64,000 bases of DNA. Source: Devosia rhizoryzae (GTDB taxonomy: Bacteria > Pseudomonadota > Alphaproteobacteria > Rhizobiales > Devosiaceae). The DNA is taken from assembly GCF_016698665.1 (NCBI RefSeq), contig NZ_CP068046.1:1736001-1800000 (forward strand). Direction: 5' to 3'. Position numbers and translations under genes: made by a program. The notes beneath the pieces are model-generated. The model was not told the DNA's origin, did not search any database, and saw nothing but the letters and a program-made list of their open reading frames with translations. Below are positions 8,225 through 16,490 of this stretch, one piece after another (position 1 is the first letter of the stretch; every line of letters starts with the position of its first letter).

Positions 8225-8773
8225 ATGAACGTCCGAACCCTTTGCCTATCCATCCTCTATGACGGGGATGCCAGCGGTTACGACATCCGCCGTATGTGTA
8301 CGGAGGAAGAATTCTCCTATTTCGTCGAAGCCAGCTATGGCTCGATCTACCCCGCGCTTGCCAAGCTTGAAGACGAGCAGCTCGTGACGAGCCGCACCGA
8401 GCAGCAGGACGGGAAACCTGCCCGCAAGGTTTATTCCATTACCGAGGCCGGACGTAGCGCCTTCGCCGAAGAACTCGGCGGGCCCCTGGGCGAAGACATG
8501 TTCCGCAGCCCGTTCCTCCTGTTCGCGCGGTTTGCGCATATTTTGCCCGCGGACCTGGTGGAAGAGCGCTGCATGGAGATGCTGGAGCGCACCATGTCGG
8601 GGCGCAAGCGGCTTGAAACCGCTGCCGAACGGCGCGACTGCAGCCCGGCCGACAAGTGGGTTATCGAATACGGACGGGCGATGCTCGAGCTTGCAGAAGA
8701 GCACATGCGTTCCCACATGTCCGAACTGATCACAATGGCGCGAGCCGAATCGCGCAAAGACGCGGCCGAGTAA
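8225..8773 (+). CDS. PadR-family transcriptional regulator
   Basis: 182 residues. The N-terminal winged helix (LCLSILYDGDASGYDIRR, then ASYGSIYPALAKLEDEQLV and KVYSITEAGR) is diagnostic of PadR. The C-terminal helical domain (about 95-180) would form the dimer and bind ligand. It precedes a membrane-fusion protein and an RND pump on the same strand, with 11 bp to the next gene. This is the standard layout of a repressor that controls its own efflux operon. The three-box operator lies directly upstream. The inducer is unknown. Confidence 0.92.
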   Translation: MNVRTLCLSILYDGDASGYDIRRMCTEEEFSYFVEASYGSIYPALAKLEDEQLVTSRTEQQDGKPARKVYSITEAGRSAFAEELGGPLGEDMFRSPFLLFARFAHILPADLVEERCMEMLERTMSGRKRLETAAERRDCSPADKWVIEYGRAMLELAEEHMRSHMSELITMARAESRKDAAE

Positions 8774-8784
8774 GGGGCGACCTC

Positions 8785-10050
8785 ATGCGAGCATTCTTTT
8801 CTTATGGCCTGGCCCTTTGCCTTCTGCTGCTTGCGGGCGGCTGGCTGGCTACCGGCACCCTGGTGCAGGGTGGACAGGGTCCCGGCAATGGTGAAAAGCC
8901 CATCGTTTCCGTCATCGAGGGGGAAGAACACGGCCCCATCGCCACGGCACTGAGTGACGCAGGCGTCTTGGCTCACCCCCATGAGCCCGAGGTCGACCCT
9001 GCCCTCACCATTGCGCAGCGGATCGAGGAAACGACTGGCGCTTCGGCGCCCAAGCAGAGCGTCCGTACCGCGCGCTTTACCGCTCAGCCCATGCCGATCG
9101 AAGTGCCATTGCGCGGCCGCACTCAAGCGCGGGCCACCGTTTCCGCCGTAGCGGAGACTGCCGGCACTGTTGACACTGTGCATGTCACCAAGGGCCAGCG
9201 CGTCGAAGTGGGCGATCCGCTTTGCACGCTCGACCAGGGCACCCGTGCCGCCGCCGTCGCGCAGGCCGAAGCTGGGCTCGAACAGGCCAATGCTGCCCTT
9301 GCGCAAGCCGAACTCAATGCCAGCACCAATGTCGATTTGCGTGAGCGTGGGCTTGCTGCCGCCAACACCGCAAACGCCGCTGAGGTTGCCCTGGCCCAGG
9401 CCCGCGCCGGTGTCACTCAGGCCCAGGCTGGTCTCGACAATGCCCGGGCCGAACTCGACCGCACCGAGATTGTTGCCAAGGTTGAAGGCCTCGTGCAGGA
9501 CCCGGTGGCTATCCAGGGCTCGATGCTAAGTGCAGGCTCTCCGTGCGCTACCATCGTGCAACTGAACCCGATGGTTTTCACCAGCATGGTTCCCGAGGCA
9601 CATATCGGCCTCGCGCATACCGGGCTCGACGCAACGATCAAGACCGTGACGGGTCAGACTGTCGAGGGCAAGGTGACCTATATCTCTTCGGTTGCCGACG
9701 CGGCGACGCGTGCTTTCCCGGCTGAAATCGAGATCCCCAATGATGACTTCGCTATCCGCGATGGCGTCACTGCCGAAGCGGTCGTCAATATCGGCACTGC
9801 TCCGGGCCATCTCCTGCCCCAATCGGTGCTGACGCTCGACGATGACGGCGCCCTGGGTGTTCGCACCGTGGAAGACGGCGTCGTTGCCTTCCATCCCGTG
9901 ACCATTGTCAACGACACCCGCGAGGGCATTTGGGTGACTGGCCTGCCGGCCGTCGCCGATGTCATCACCGTGGGCCAGGAAAATGTTACCTCCGGACAGG
10001 CAGTCGATGCCAGCCCGGTGGCCGTTTCTGCTGAAGCCACCGCCAGCTAA
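8785..10050 (+). CDS. RND efflux periplasmic adaptor (HlyD/membrane-fusion family)
   Basis: 421 residues. An N-terminal signal anchor (SYGLALCLLLLAGGWLATG) is followed by a low-complexity linker, a lipoyl half (VSAVAETAGTVDTVHVTKGQ), an alanine-rich helical hairpin (about 160-225, many AQAxAxL repeats), the second lipoyl half and a beta-barrel. It links the inner-membrane pump to an outer-membrane channel. The start at 8785 has AAGGGG 8 bases upstream. It lies 11 bp after padR and 11 bp before the pump gene; no outer-membrane factor is encoded nearby, so a shared TolC-like channel is implied. Confidence 0.92.
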   Translation: MRAFFSYGLALCLLLLAGGWLATGTLVQGGQGPGNGEKPIVSVIEGEEHGPIATALSDAGVLAHPHEPEVDPALTIAQRIEETTGASAPKQSVRTARFTAQPMPIEVPLRGRTQARATVSAVAETAGTVDTVHVTKGQRVEVGDPLCTLDQGTRAAAVAQAEAGLEQANAALAQAELNASTNVDLRERGLAAANTANAAEVALAQARAGVTQAQAGLDNARAELDRTEIVAKVEGLVQDPVAIQGSMLSAGSPCATIVQLNPMVFTSMVPEAHIGLAHTGLDATIKTVTGQTVEGKVTYISSVADAATRAFPAEIEIPNDDFAIRDGVTAEAVVNIGTAPGHLLPQSVLTLDDDGALGVRTVEDGVVAFHPVTIVNDTREGIWVTGLPAVADVITVGQENVTSGQAVDASPVAVSAEATAS

Positions 10051-10061
10051 GGATCGCTGTC

Positions 10062-13000
10062 ATGCTCGATTTCATCGAACGAGTTCTCAGGATGCCGCGC
10101 GTCGTCCTGACGATCATGCTGCTGATCCTGGGCGCCGGTACGGCGGCATATGTGAATATGCCTAAGGAAAGCTTCCCGGCGATCGACATCCCCTACCTTT
10201 ATGTTTCGATCACCCAGACCGGCGTGTCGCCCCGCGATGCCGAAAACCTCCTCGCCAAGCCGGCTGAGGAGGAGTTGGCCAATCTTCCGAACCTTTCCAA
10301 CATCACCTCGACCTCGACGACCGGCCACGCCTCGATCTTCCTCGAGTTCGACATCAATGCCGACAAGGACCAGGCGCTGCAGGATACGCGCGCCCGCATG
10401 GACGCGATCAAGGCGAAGCTGCCGACCGACGCCATGGACCCGACCGTTTCCGAAGTCGATCTGGTCGGCGGCGCCGTCATTTCGGTTGCCGTTTACGGTG
10501 ATGCACCGGAAAAGGAACTCGTGCGCCGCGCCGAGCAGCTGCAGGACGCGCTTGAAGCAATCGGCGATGTGCGCGAAGCGACGCTTTCCGGCGCGCGCGA
10601 CGAGCAGCTCGAGGTCCGCGTCGATCTCCTGCGCCTTGAAACCTATGGCCTCACCGCCAATCAGCTGTTCGATGCCCTTGCCCGCAATAACATGGTCGTG
10701 CCGGGCGGCACGCTCAACACCGGACAGGGCTCGTTCAACATCGAAGTCCCCGGCCTCATCACCAATGCCGAGGACGTCTACAACCTGCCGCTCAAGACTG
10801 ATGGCAACACCATCGTCACCTTTGGCGACGTTGCAACCATCACCCGCAGCCTGGCCGATGCGACCGAATATACCCAGGTCAACGGCTCCCCTGCCCTGAT
10901 CCTTGGCGTCAGCAAAAAGCTTGGCACCAACATCATCGACGTGTCCGACAAGGTTCGCGCCACGACCGAAGAGATCGCCAAGGAATGGCCCAGCGGGGTC
11001 AGCTACTCCTTCTTCCTTGATCAGGCCGAAACCACCCAGAGCCTTTTCCGCTCGCTCGAAGCGGCCGTGCTGACCGCCGTTGCTCTGGTGCTGATCACCT
11101 GCGTCGCAACGCTTGGCGTCCGTCCGGCGATCATGATCGGTCTGTCCATTCCGCTGTCCTTCATGATGGCGTTCCTCGTGGCAGAAATGCTGGGCATGAC
11201 CATCAACATGATGGTGATGTTCGGCCTCGTGATTGCCGTGGGCGTGCTGGTCGACGACCCTGTCGTGGTCGTCGAATATGCCGAGCGAAAGCTCATGGAG
11301 GGCGTGCCCAAGCGCGAGGCCTTCATCATGGCCATGCGCAAGATGTTCGTGCCTGTGGTGGGCGCGACCGCCACGACGCTCGGCGCCTTTGTGCCACTGC
11401 TGTTCTGGCCGGGCATTATCGGCAAGTTCATGAGCTACCTGCCGACCATCGTGATCATCGTCATGATCGCGTCCTTTATTTCGGCCTTGATCTTCATGCC
11501 GGTGATCGGCTCGATCATCGCCTCGACCCATGTGGACGAGAAGGAAAAGGCCAAGGCGGATATCGTCATGTATCCGGACAAGTTCGACTCCAAGAAGGTC
11601 GGCGGCCTTACAGGCATCTATGTCCGCATCATGGAAAAGCTCCTGCATTGGCCACTGCCCACATTGGCAGTCGGCTTCGGCATCATCGCCACGATCTTTG
11701 TGACCTATGCGATGAACCCGACCGGCACCGAGGCTTTCCCCGCATCCGAGCCGGAGTTCGCCACCGTCGCCGTCGTCGGCCGCGGCAACTACTCGCCTGA
11801 GGAAATCCGCGACCTTCTGATGGAGATCGAGGACGAGTTGGTGCAGGTCAACGGCATCCAGGACGTGATCATGCAGTTTGGTTCGACCGGCGCATTCTCG
11901 ACGACGCCGCCCGACACGATCGGCAATTTCCAGCTGCAGTTCACCAACTGGAACCATCGCGTTCCGGCCGAGCAAATCTTTGCCGATATTCGCGAACGCG
12001 TTTCCGGTTTTGCTGGTCTCGACATCCAGCTCCTCGCGGCCGAAAACGGTCCGCCCGCGGGCAAGGACCTCAACATGCGCGTTGAGAGCGAGAATTACGA
12101 CGACCTCGTTCCCGTGGTCACGGCCATCCGCGATAAGCTGGCGACCTGGCCTGAAGTGGTCGACGCCGAAGACGGCCGCCCTTCCCCCGGCATCGACTGG
12201 CAGATCACCGTTGATCGCGCGGAAGCGGGCAAATACGGCATCGGCGTGCGCGAGCTTGCCCCCTATGTGCAGCTCATCACCTCGGGCGTAAAACTCGGCA
12301 CCTACCGCGACAGCGAAACCGGCGACGAACTCGACATCCGTGTTCGCCTGCCTGAAGAAGAGCGCACCTTCGACGCGCTCGACTCCATGCGCATTGCCAC
12401 GCCGCAGGGCCTGGTTCCGGTCAGCAACTTCATCGACCGTACCGCCGTGCCCAAGGTCGCCAATATCGAGCGCCGCAACCAGGTCTATGTGATGAATGTC
12501 GCAGCCGGCCTCACCAACCTGCCCGAGGGCGTCTACGCTGCCGACAAGGTCGCCGAGCTCCAGACCTGGATCAGCGAGCAGAACTTCCCCGAAGGCGTCA
12601 ACGTCGTCTTCGGCGGTGCCGAAGAACAGATGGGCGATGCAAACGCGTTCATCGTACAGGCCCTGGGCATGGCCATGGCCATCATCTTCTTCGTGCTGCT
12701 GCTCGAGTACAACAGCTTCTACCAGGTGCTGGTGACGCTCTCGACCGTCGTCATGTCGGTGGCCGGCGTGCTGCTTGGCATGCTGGCGACGGGCATGACC
12801 TTCTCGGCTATCATGACCGGGCTCGGCATCGTGGCGCTGGCGGGCATCGTGGTGAAGAACGGTATCGTTCTGATCGATACCTATAACGACTACCACCGCC
12901 ATGAGGGCGTGGAAGCTGTTAAGGCGATGTTGCTGACCGTCAGCCAGCGCGTGCGTCCGGTGCTGCTCACCGCCTTCCTTACCGCCTTGGGCGTGATCCC

Positions 13001-13403
13001 GATGTGGGCGAATGTCGAGTTCGACTTCATCCGCCGCGAGATCGTTATCGGCGGCCTCGCCGGATCGTGGTTCATCCACCTGTCGGCCGCGCTGGTGTCG
13101 GGCCTCTTCTTCTCGACGCTCCTGACCCTCATCATGGTGCCGGTGATGATCACGGCCCCGACGGTCATGTGGGCGCAGATCAAGTGGCTGGGCTCGATCT
13201 TCGCCCGCCTCGGCGGCTGGATCGCCAGCCCGTTCCGCCGCAAGCCTGCCATGGCAACCCCCGCCGGCTTCGACGGCATGGCGCTCGAAGTCCCCGAAGA
13301 CGCCGACGGTTCGCGCCGCTACATCGTCTCCAAGGACGTGGGCCTCGTGGAGAAAGAAGCCAATGGTGTCACCGTCGTCAGCCGCAGGGATGCGGCAGAG
13401 TAA
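10062..13403 (+). CDS. RND-family efflux pump permease
   Basis: 1113 residues, normal to slightly long for a proton-driven RND pump. The N-terminal transmembrane helix (VVLTIMLLILGAGTAAYVNMP) is followed by two large periplasmic loops and two sets of helices. The TM4 proton-relay aspartates appear in GVLVDDPVVVVEYAER. The second half carries the repeat ATGMTFSAIMTGLGIVALAG and KNGIVLID. The last 75 residues are a polar cytoplasmic tail. It belongs to the broad AcrB/MdtB-like hydrophobe or metal pump group; the substrate is not predictable. It is the last gene of the padR operon and is followed by a strong terminator. Confidence 0.93.
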   Translation: MLDFIERVLRMPRVVLTIMLLILGAGTAAYVNMPKESFPAIDIPYLYVSITQTGVSPRDAENLLAKPAEEELANLPNLSNITSTSTTGHASIFLEFDINADKDQALQDTRARMDAIKAKLPTDAMDPTVSEVDLVGGAVISVAVYGDAPEKELVRRAEQLQDALEAIGDVREATLSGARDEQLEVRVDLLRLETYGLTANQLFDALARNNMVVPGGTLNTGQGSFNIEVPGLITNAEDVYNLPLKTDGNTIVTFGDVATITRSLADATEYTQVNGSPALILGVSKKLGTNIIDVSDKVRATTEEIAKEWPSGVSYSFFLDQAETTQSLFRSLEAAVLTAVALVLITCVATLGVRPAIMIGLSIPLSFMMAFLVAEMLGMTINMMVMFGLVIAVGVLVDDPVVVVEYAERKLMEGVPKREAFIMAMRKMFVPVVGATATTLGAFVPLLFWPGIIGKFMSYLPTIVIIVMIASFISALIFMPVIGSIIASTHVDEKEKAKADIVMYPDKFDSKKVGGLTGIYVRIMEKLLHWPLPTLAVGFGIIATIFVTYAMNPTGTEAFPASEPEFATVAVVGRGNYSPEEIRDLLMEIEDELVQVNGIQDVIMQFGSTGAFSTTPPDTIGNFQLQFTNWNHRVPAEQIFADIRERVSGFAGLDIQLLAAENGPPAGKDLNMRVESENYDDLVPVVTAIRDKLATWPEVVDAEDGRPSPGIDWQITVDRAEAGKYGIGVRELAPYVQLITSGVKLGTYRDSETGDELDIRVRLPEEERTFDALDSMRIATPQGLVPVSNFIDRTAVPKVANIERRNQVYVMNVAAGLTNLPEGVYAADKVAELQTWISEQNFPEGVNVVFGGAEEQMGDANAFIVQALGMAMAIIFFVLLLEYNSFYQVLVTLSTVVMSVAGVLLGMLATGMTFSAIMTGLGIVALAGIVVKNGIVLIDTYNDYHRHEGVEAVKAMLLTVSQRVRPVLLTAFLTALGVIPMWANVEFDFIRREIVIGGLAGSWFIHLSAALVSGLFFSTLLTLIMVPVMITAPTVMWAQIKWLGSIFARLGGWIASPFRRKPAMATPAGFDGMALEVPEDADGSRRYIVSKDVGLVEKEANGVTVVSRRDAAE

Positions 13404-13427
13404 GCTCCGGCCAGTGCCAAATGCAAA

Positions 13428-13458
13428 AAGGCCCGCAGCAATGCGGGCCTTGTTTTTT
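13428..13458 (+). terminator. Rho-independent terminator after the RND operon
   Basis: A perfect 10-bp stem, AAGGCCCGCA / TGCGGGCCTT, with a GCAA tetraloop is followed by GTTTTTT. It starts 25 bp after the RND stop codon and separates that operon from the toxin-antitoxin pair. Confidence 0.9.
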
Positions 13459-13509
13459 GTCTGACCTATGTTAGATATCCAAAATAGCTAATTTAGCCGG
13501 AGAGTTCAG

Positions 13510-13749
13510 ATGGCCGAGATTTCCGCAACCGATGCGAAGAACAAGTTTGGTCAGGTGCTGGAGATGGCACAAGCCGGGCCGGTGCATGTGCAGAAAAATG
13601 GGCGGGACGTTGCTGTGGTATTGTCCCCGGAGCAATATGCACGGCTGCAAGCTGCCAGCGCCGGACCTCGCGTCAACCCGTTGGTACAGAAGCTTCATAA
13701 CGACAGTCTGAAGCGCTGGGGGCGGGTTTACGAAGCTTTGGCTAAGTAG
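13510..13749 (+). CDS. phd: Phd/YefM-family antitoxin
   Basis: 79 residues. The N-terminal DNA-binding fold reads MAEISATDAKNKFGQVLEMA, then GPVHVQKNGRDVAVVLSPEQYARL, as in Phd/YefM antitoxins. The C-terminal region (NPLVQKLHNDSLKRWGR) would wrap and neutralise the toxin. It is separated from the doc gene by 2 bp, and GGAGAG precedes the start. The AT-rich segment at 13470-13500 just upstream is the expected site for antitoxin-mediated autorepression. Confidence 0.88.
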   Translation: MAEISATDAKNKFGQVLEMAQAGPVHVQKNGRDVAVVLSPEQYARLQAASAGPRVNPLVQKLHNDSLKRWGRVYEALAK

Positions 13750-13751
13750 CC

Positions 13752-14135
13752 ATGGCCAGCAAGACCTACCTATCGTTGGATGATGCACTCTGGATCCACG
13801 AGCAGCAGCTTCTTGAATATGGCGGCGCCAAAGGCGTTCGTGACTTAGGACTAATCGAGTCAGCTTTGTTGCGGCCGCAAACGGGCTATTACTCCGATCT
13901 TATCGAAGAAGCCGCTGCTCTTTGGGAGAGCTTGGCCATGAACCACGGATTCATCGACGGCAACAAGCGGGTGGCGTTTGCCTGCACCATCCTGTTCCTG
14001 CAGCTCAACCAGACTGAGCCCACAGGGACTGAAGACGAGTGGATCGAGTTCATATACAGCAACCTGGAGGCAGGCACCTTCCGCAAGGAAGTGATAGAGA
14101 CTTGGCTTCACATGCACACGACGCCGGCCTCATAG
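13752..14135 (+). CDS. doc: Doc/Fic-family death-on-curing toxin
   Basis: 127 residues, the usual Doc length. The Fic signature HGFIDGNKR is at residues 65-73, close to the Doc form HxFxDANKR. Doc toxins phosphorylate elongation factor Tu and stop translation. The N-terminal half (YLSLDDALWIHEQQLLEYGG, then GVRDLGLIESALLRPQTG) matches the family well. It lies directly after its antitoxin. Nothing around the pair indicates a plasmid or prophage, so it is probably a chromosomal stress or addiction module. Confidence 0.9.
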   Translation: MASKTYLSLDDALWIHEQQLLEYGGAKGVRDLGLIESALLRPQTGYYSDLIEEAAALWESLAMNHGFIDGNKRVAFACTILFLQLNQTEPTGTEDEWIEFIYSNLEAGTFRKEVIETWLHMHTTPAS

Positions 14136-14136
14136 C

Positions 14137-16032
14137 CTACTCCGCCGCCGGGGTACCCCGCTTTACAAAGCCATCCGGGTCTTCCTGGGTACGCGCCAGA
14201 AGCTCTGCTGCTTCGCTGGCTTCGCGCTGGCGGTTCCACATCTGGGCGTAGAGGCCGTCCTGCGCCAGAAGCTGGAAGTGGCTGCCGCGTTCGGCAATCT
14301 GGCCTTCGCGCAGCACCAAGATTTCATCAGCATTGACCACTGTCGACAGCCGGTGGGCAATCACCACCGTGGTTCGATTGCGCGAGACGACGTCGAGCGC
14401 CTGTTGGATGTCACGCTCGGTCTTGGTGTCGAGCGCCGACGTCGCTTCGTCGAGGATCAGGATCGAAGGGGATTTGAGAATGGTGCGCGCGATCGCCACG
14501 CGCTGCTTCTCGCCGCCGGAGAGCTTCAGGCCACGCTCGCCCACCGGCGTGTCATACCCCTTGGGCAGCGCTTCGATGAAGCTACCAACCTGCGCCATGG
14601 CAGCGGCCTGCCTGATTTCCTTTTCGGAGGCGCCGGGACGCCCGTATTCGATATTGTAGCCTATGGTGTCGTTGAACAGCACCGTGTCCTGCGGCACCAT
14701 GCCGATGGCCGAGCGGAGGCTCTCCTGCGTCACGTCGCGCAGGTCCTGCCCGTCGATGGTGATGCGGCCGCCGACAACATCATAGAACCGGAACAGCAGC
14801 CGCGAGATCGTTGACTTGCCGGCACCCGTTGGTCCAACGATGGCGACGGTTTTGCCTGCCGGGACTTCGAAACTCACGCCCATAAGGATCGGGCGATCGG
14901 GATCGTAATGAAAATGCACGTCCTCAAAGCGGATGACCGGGCCAGTGATTTCGAGCTGCCCCGCGCCAGGCTTGTCAGTGATCTCGGGGTCGCGGTCGAG
15001 CAGCTTGAACATTTCTTCGATGTCGGTCAGGCCCTGCCGCAATTCGCGATAAACGAAGCCGATGAAGTTGAGCGGCCGGTAGATCTGCATGAGGAAAGTG
15101 TTGAGCAGGACAAAGTCGCCCAGCGTCAGCGTACCGTTCATCACGCCCATGATCGACATGATCGAGATGATCAGGAAGCCGGCATAGAAGATAATGGCCT
15201 GGCCGAAATTGAGGAAGCCCAGCGAGGTCCAGATGCGGATGGCGGAGCGTTCGTAGCCGGCCATGGCGTTGTCGAAGCGCTCGGCTTCCATCTTCTCATT
15301 GGCGAAATACTTCACCGTTTCGAAGTTGAGAAGGCTGTCGATGGCCTTGCCATTGGCATCGGTGTCGCTGTCGTTCATCTGGCGGCGAATGCTGATGCGC
15401 CAGTTGGAAGCCTTGATGGTGAAGTAGAGATAGGCCCAGATCATCACCACGAGGACGCCGAGATAGCTTATCCCGAAGAGCCAGACGAATATGACGGCAA
15501 CCACCACGAATTCGACGATCGTGGGCGCGATGTTGAGCATGGCGAAACGGACAACCGTTTCGATGCCCTTCGTGCCCCGCTCGATGACGCGGGAGAGCCC
15601 GCCGGTGCGCCGCTGCAGGTGGAAGCGCAGCGACAGGCGGTGCATGTGGTGAAAGGTCTGGAGCGCCAGTTTGCGCACCGCGTGCTGGCCGACACTGGCG
15701 AAGAGAACGTCGCGCAGCTGCTGGAAGCCGGCATCGATGATGTTGCCCAGCACATAGGCGATGACAAGGACGATTGGCACCGCCATGCCGAGGATCATCG
15801 CAGTATTTGGGGTGCTGCCATCGAGGCTGTCGATGATGCCCTTATAGGCGAAGGGAACCAGCGTCGTGGCGACCTTGCTGGCCAGAAGCGCCGCGATGGC
15901 GAGGCTGACGCGAAGCTTGAGATCGGGCCGCCCCTCGGGCCACATATAAGGCCAGAGATTGCGAACTGTGGAGAATACGGAGCCTTCGTCCGCGCTGACG
16001 GACGGCTTCTTTTCAGGACTGTCTAGGGACAT
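14137..16032 (-). CDS. Atm1-like ABC transporter, fused permease and ATPase
   Basis: 631 residues: a six-helix exporter domain (about 40-340) followed by an ATPase. Walker A is GPTGAGKST near 420, the signature is LSGGEKQR, Walker B is ILILDEATSALD, and the H-loop is VIAHRLSTV. FHHMHRLSLRFHLQRRTGG and the overall order match the ATM1/HMT subgroup that exports glutathione-bound or Fe-S-related compounds or heavy metals. Its ATG shares one base with the upstream ArsR stop (TGATG), so the two are translated as a unit. The ArsR partner supports a metal-linked role. Confidence 0.9.
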   Translation of the reverse strand: MSLDSPEKKPSVSADEGSVFSTVRNLWPYMWPEGRPDLKLRVSLAIAALLASKVATTLVPFAYKGIIDSLDGSTPNTAMILGMAVPIVLVIAYVLGNIIDAGFQQLRDVLFASVGQHAVRKLALQTFHHMHRLSLRFHLQRRTGGLSRVIERGTKGIETVVRFAMLNIAPTIVEFVVVAVIFVWLFGISYLGVLVVMIWAYLYFTIKASNWRISIRRQMNDSDTDANGKAIDSLLNFETVKYFANEKMEAERFDNAMAGYERSAIRIWTSLGFLNFGQAIIFYAGFLIISIMSIMGVMNGTLTLGDFVLLNTFLMQIYRPLNFIGFVYRELRQGLTDIEEMFKLLDRDPEITDKPGAGQLEITGPVIRFEDVHFHYDPDRPILMGVSFEVPAGKTVAIVGPTGAGKSTISRLLFRFYDVVGGRITIDGQDLRDVTQESLRSAIGMVPQDTVLFNDTIGYNIEYGRPGASEKEIRQAAAMAQVGSFIEALPKGYDTPVGERGLKLSGGEKQRVAIARTILKSPSILILDEATSALDTKTERDIQQALDVVSRNRTTVVIAHRLSTVVNADEILVLREGQIAERGSHFQLLAQDGLYAQMWNRQREASEAAELLARTQEDPDGFVKRGTPAAE

Positions 16033-16370
16033 CAGGCGGGTTCCGCTTCCTTGCTCGCAACAAGCGGGGCAAGACCTTGCAGGAGCCCGCCAAAAGCGGA
16101 ATTGAGTTCTCCAAGCTTGTCGTGGCTGATGCAGTAGCGATTGCGGGTGCCTTGCGCCTTGCGCGTGATCAGGCCGGCATCGAGCAGGACCTTGATGTGC
16201 TGCGACACGGTCGACTGAGCCAGGGTTAGGCTTTCGGTGACATCGCCACAGCAGCATTGCCCCTGCTGGCTGGCGAGGATCCGCAAGATTTCGAGCCGGA
16301 CCGGATGGCCAAGAGCCCGCATGATATTGGCAATGTCGTCGTCTCGCATGGGCGCCGCTTGTCTGCGCAT
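16032..16370 (-). CDS. ArsR-family metal-responsive repressor
   Basis: About 112 residues. The winged helix ALGHPVRLEILRILA, then LTLAQSTVSQHIKVLLDAGLI is typical. The run GQCCCGDV sits where many ArsR/SmtB proteins hold their metal-binding cysteines. The frame stays open upstream and starts at 16349 or 16427 are possible; none has a clear ribosome site, so the start is uncertain. It is coupled to the Atm1-like exporter by a TGATG overlap, which suggests metal- or thiol-induced export. Confidence 0.85.
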   Translation of the reverse strand: MRRQAAPMRDDDIANIMRALGHPVRLEILRILASQQGQCCCGDVTESLTLAQSTVSQHIKVLLDAGLITRKAQGTRNRYCISHDKLGELNSAFGGLLQGLAPLVASKEAEPA

Positions 16371-16461
16371 GGTCGAGGCGCGAAAACGCCCGGGCTCATG
16401 CTTGATCGGTGGATTGCGATGGAACATGGGGAGTTTGCCGGCAAAGGTCAATCCCCATGGG

Positions 16462-16483
16462 AACGGCGCCCGCAGGCGCCGTT
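16462..16483 (-). terminator. GC-rich hairpin between the LysM gene and arsR
   Basis: A perfect 9-bp stem, AACGGCGCC / GGCGCCGTT, with a 4-base loop lies 8 bp after the LysM stop. There is no T-run on the minus strand, so it may be a weak terminator or simply an RNA 3' end stabiliser. Confidence 0.45.
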
Positions 16484-16490
16484 TGGATTA

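Noticed and set aside
10047..13079. A 1010-codon minus-strand frame opposite the RND pump
   Set aside because: It is the antisense shadow of a clear pump gene. Its sequence is a His/Asp/Gly-rich low-complexity product with no domain, as expected from GC-rich codon bias.
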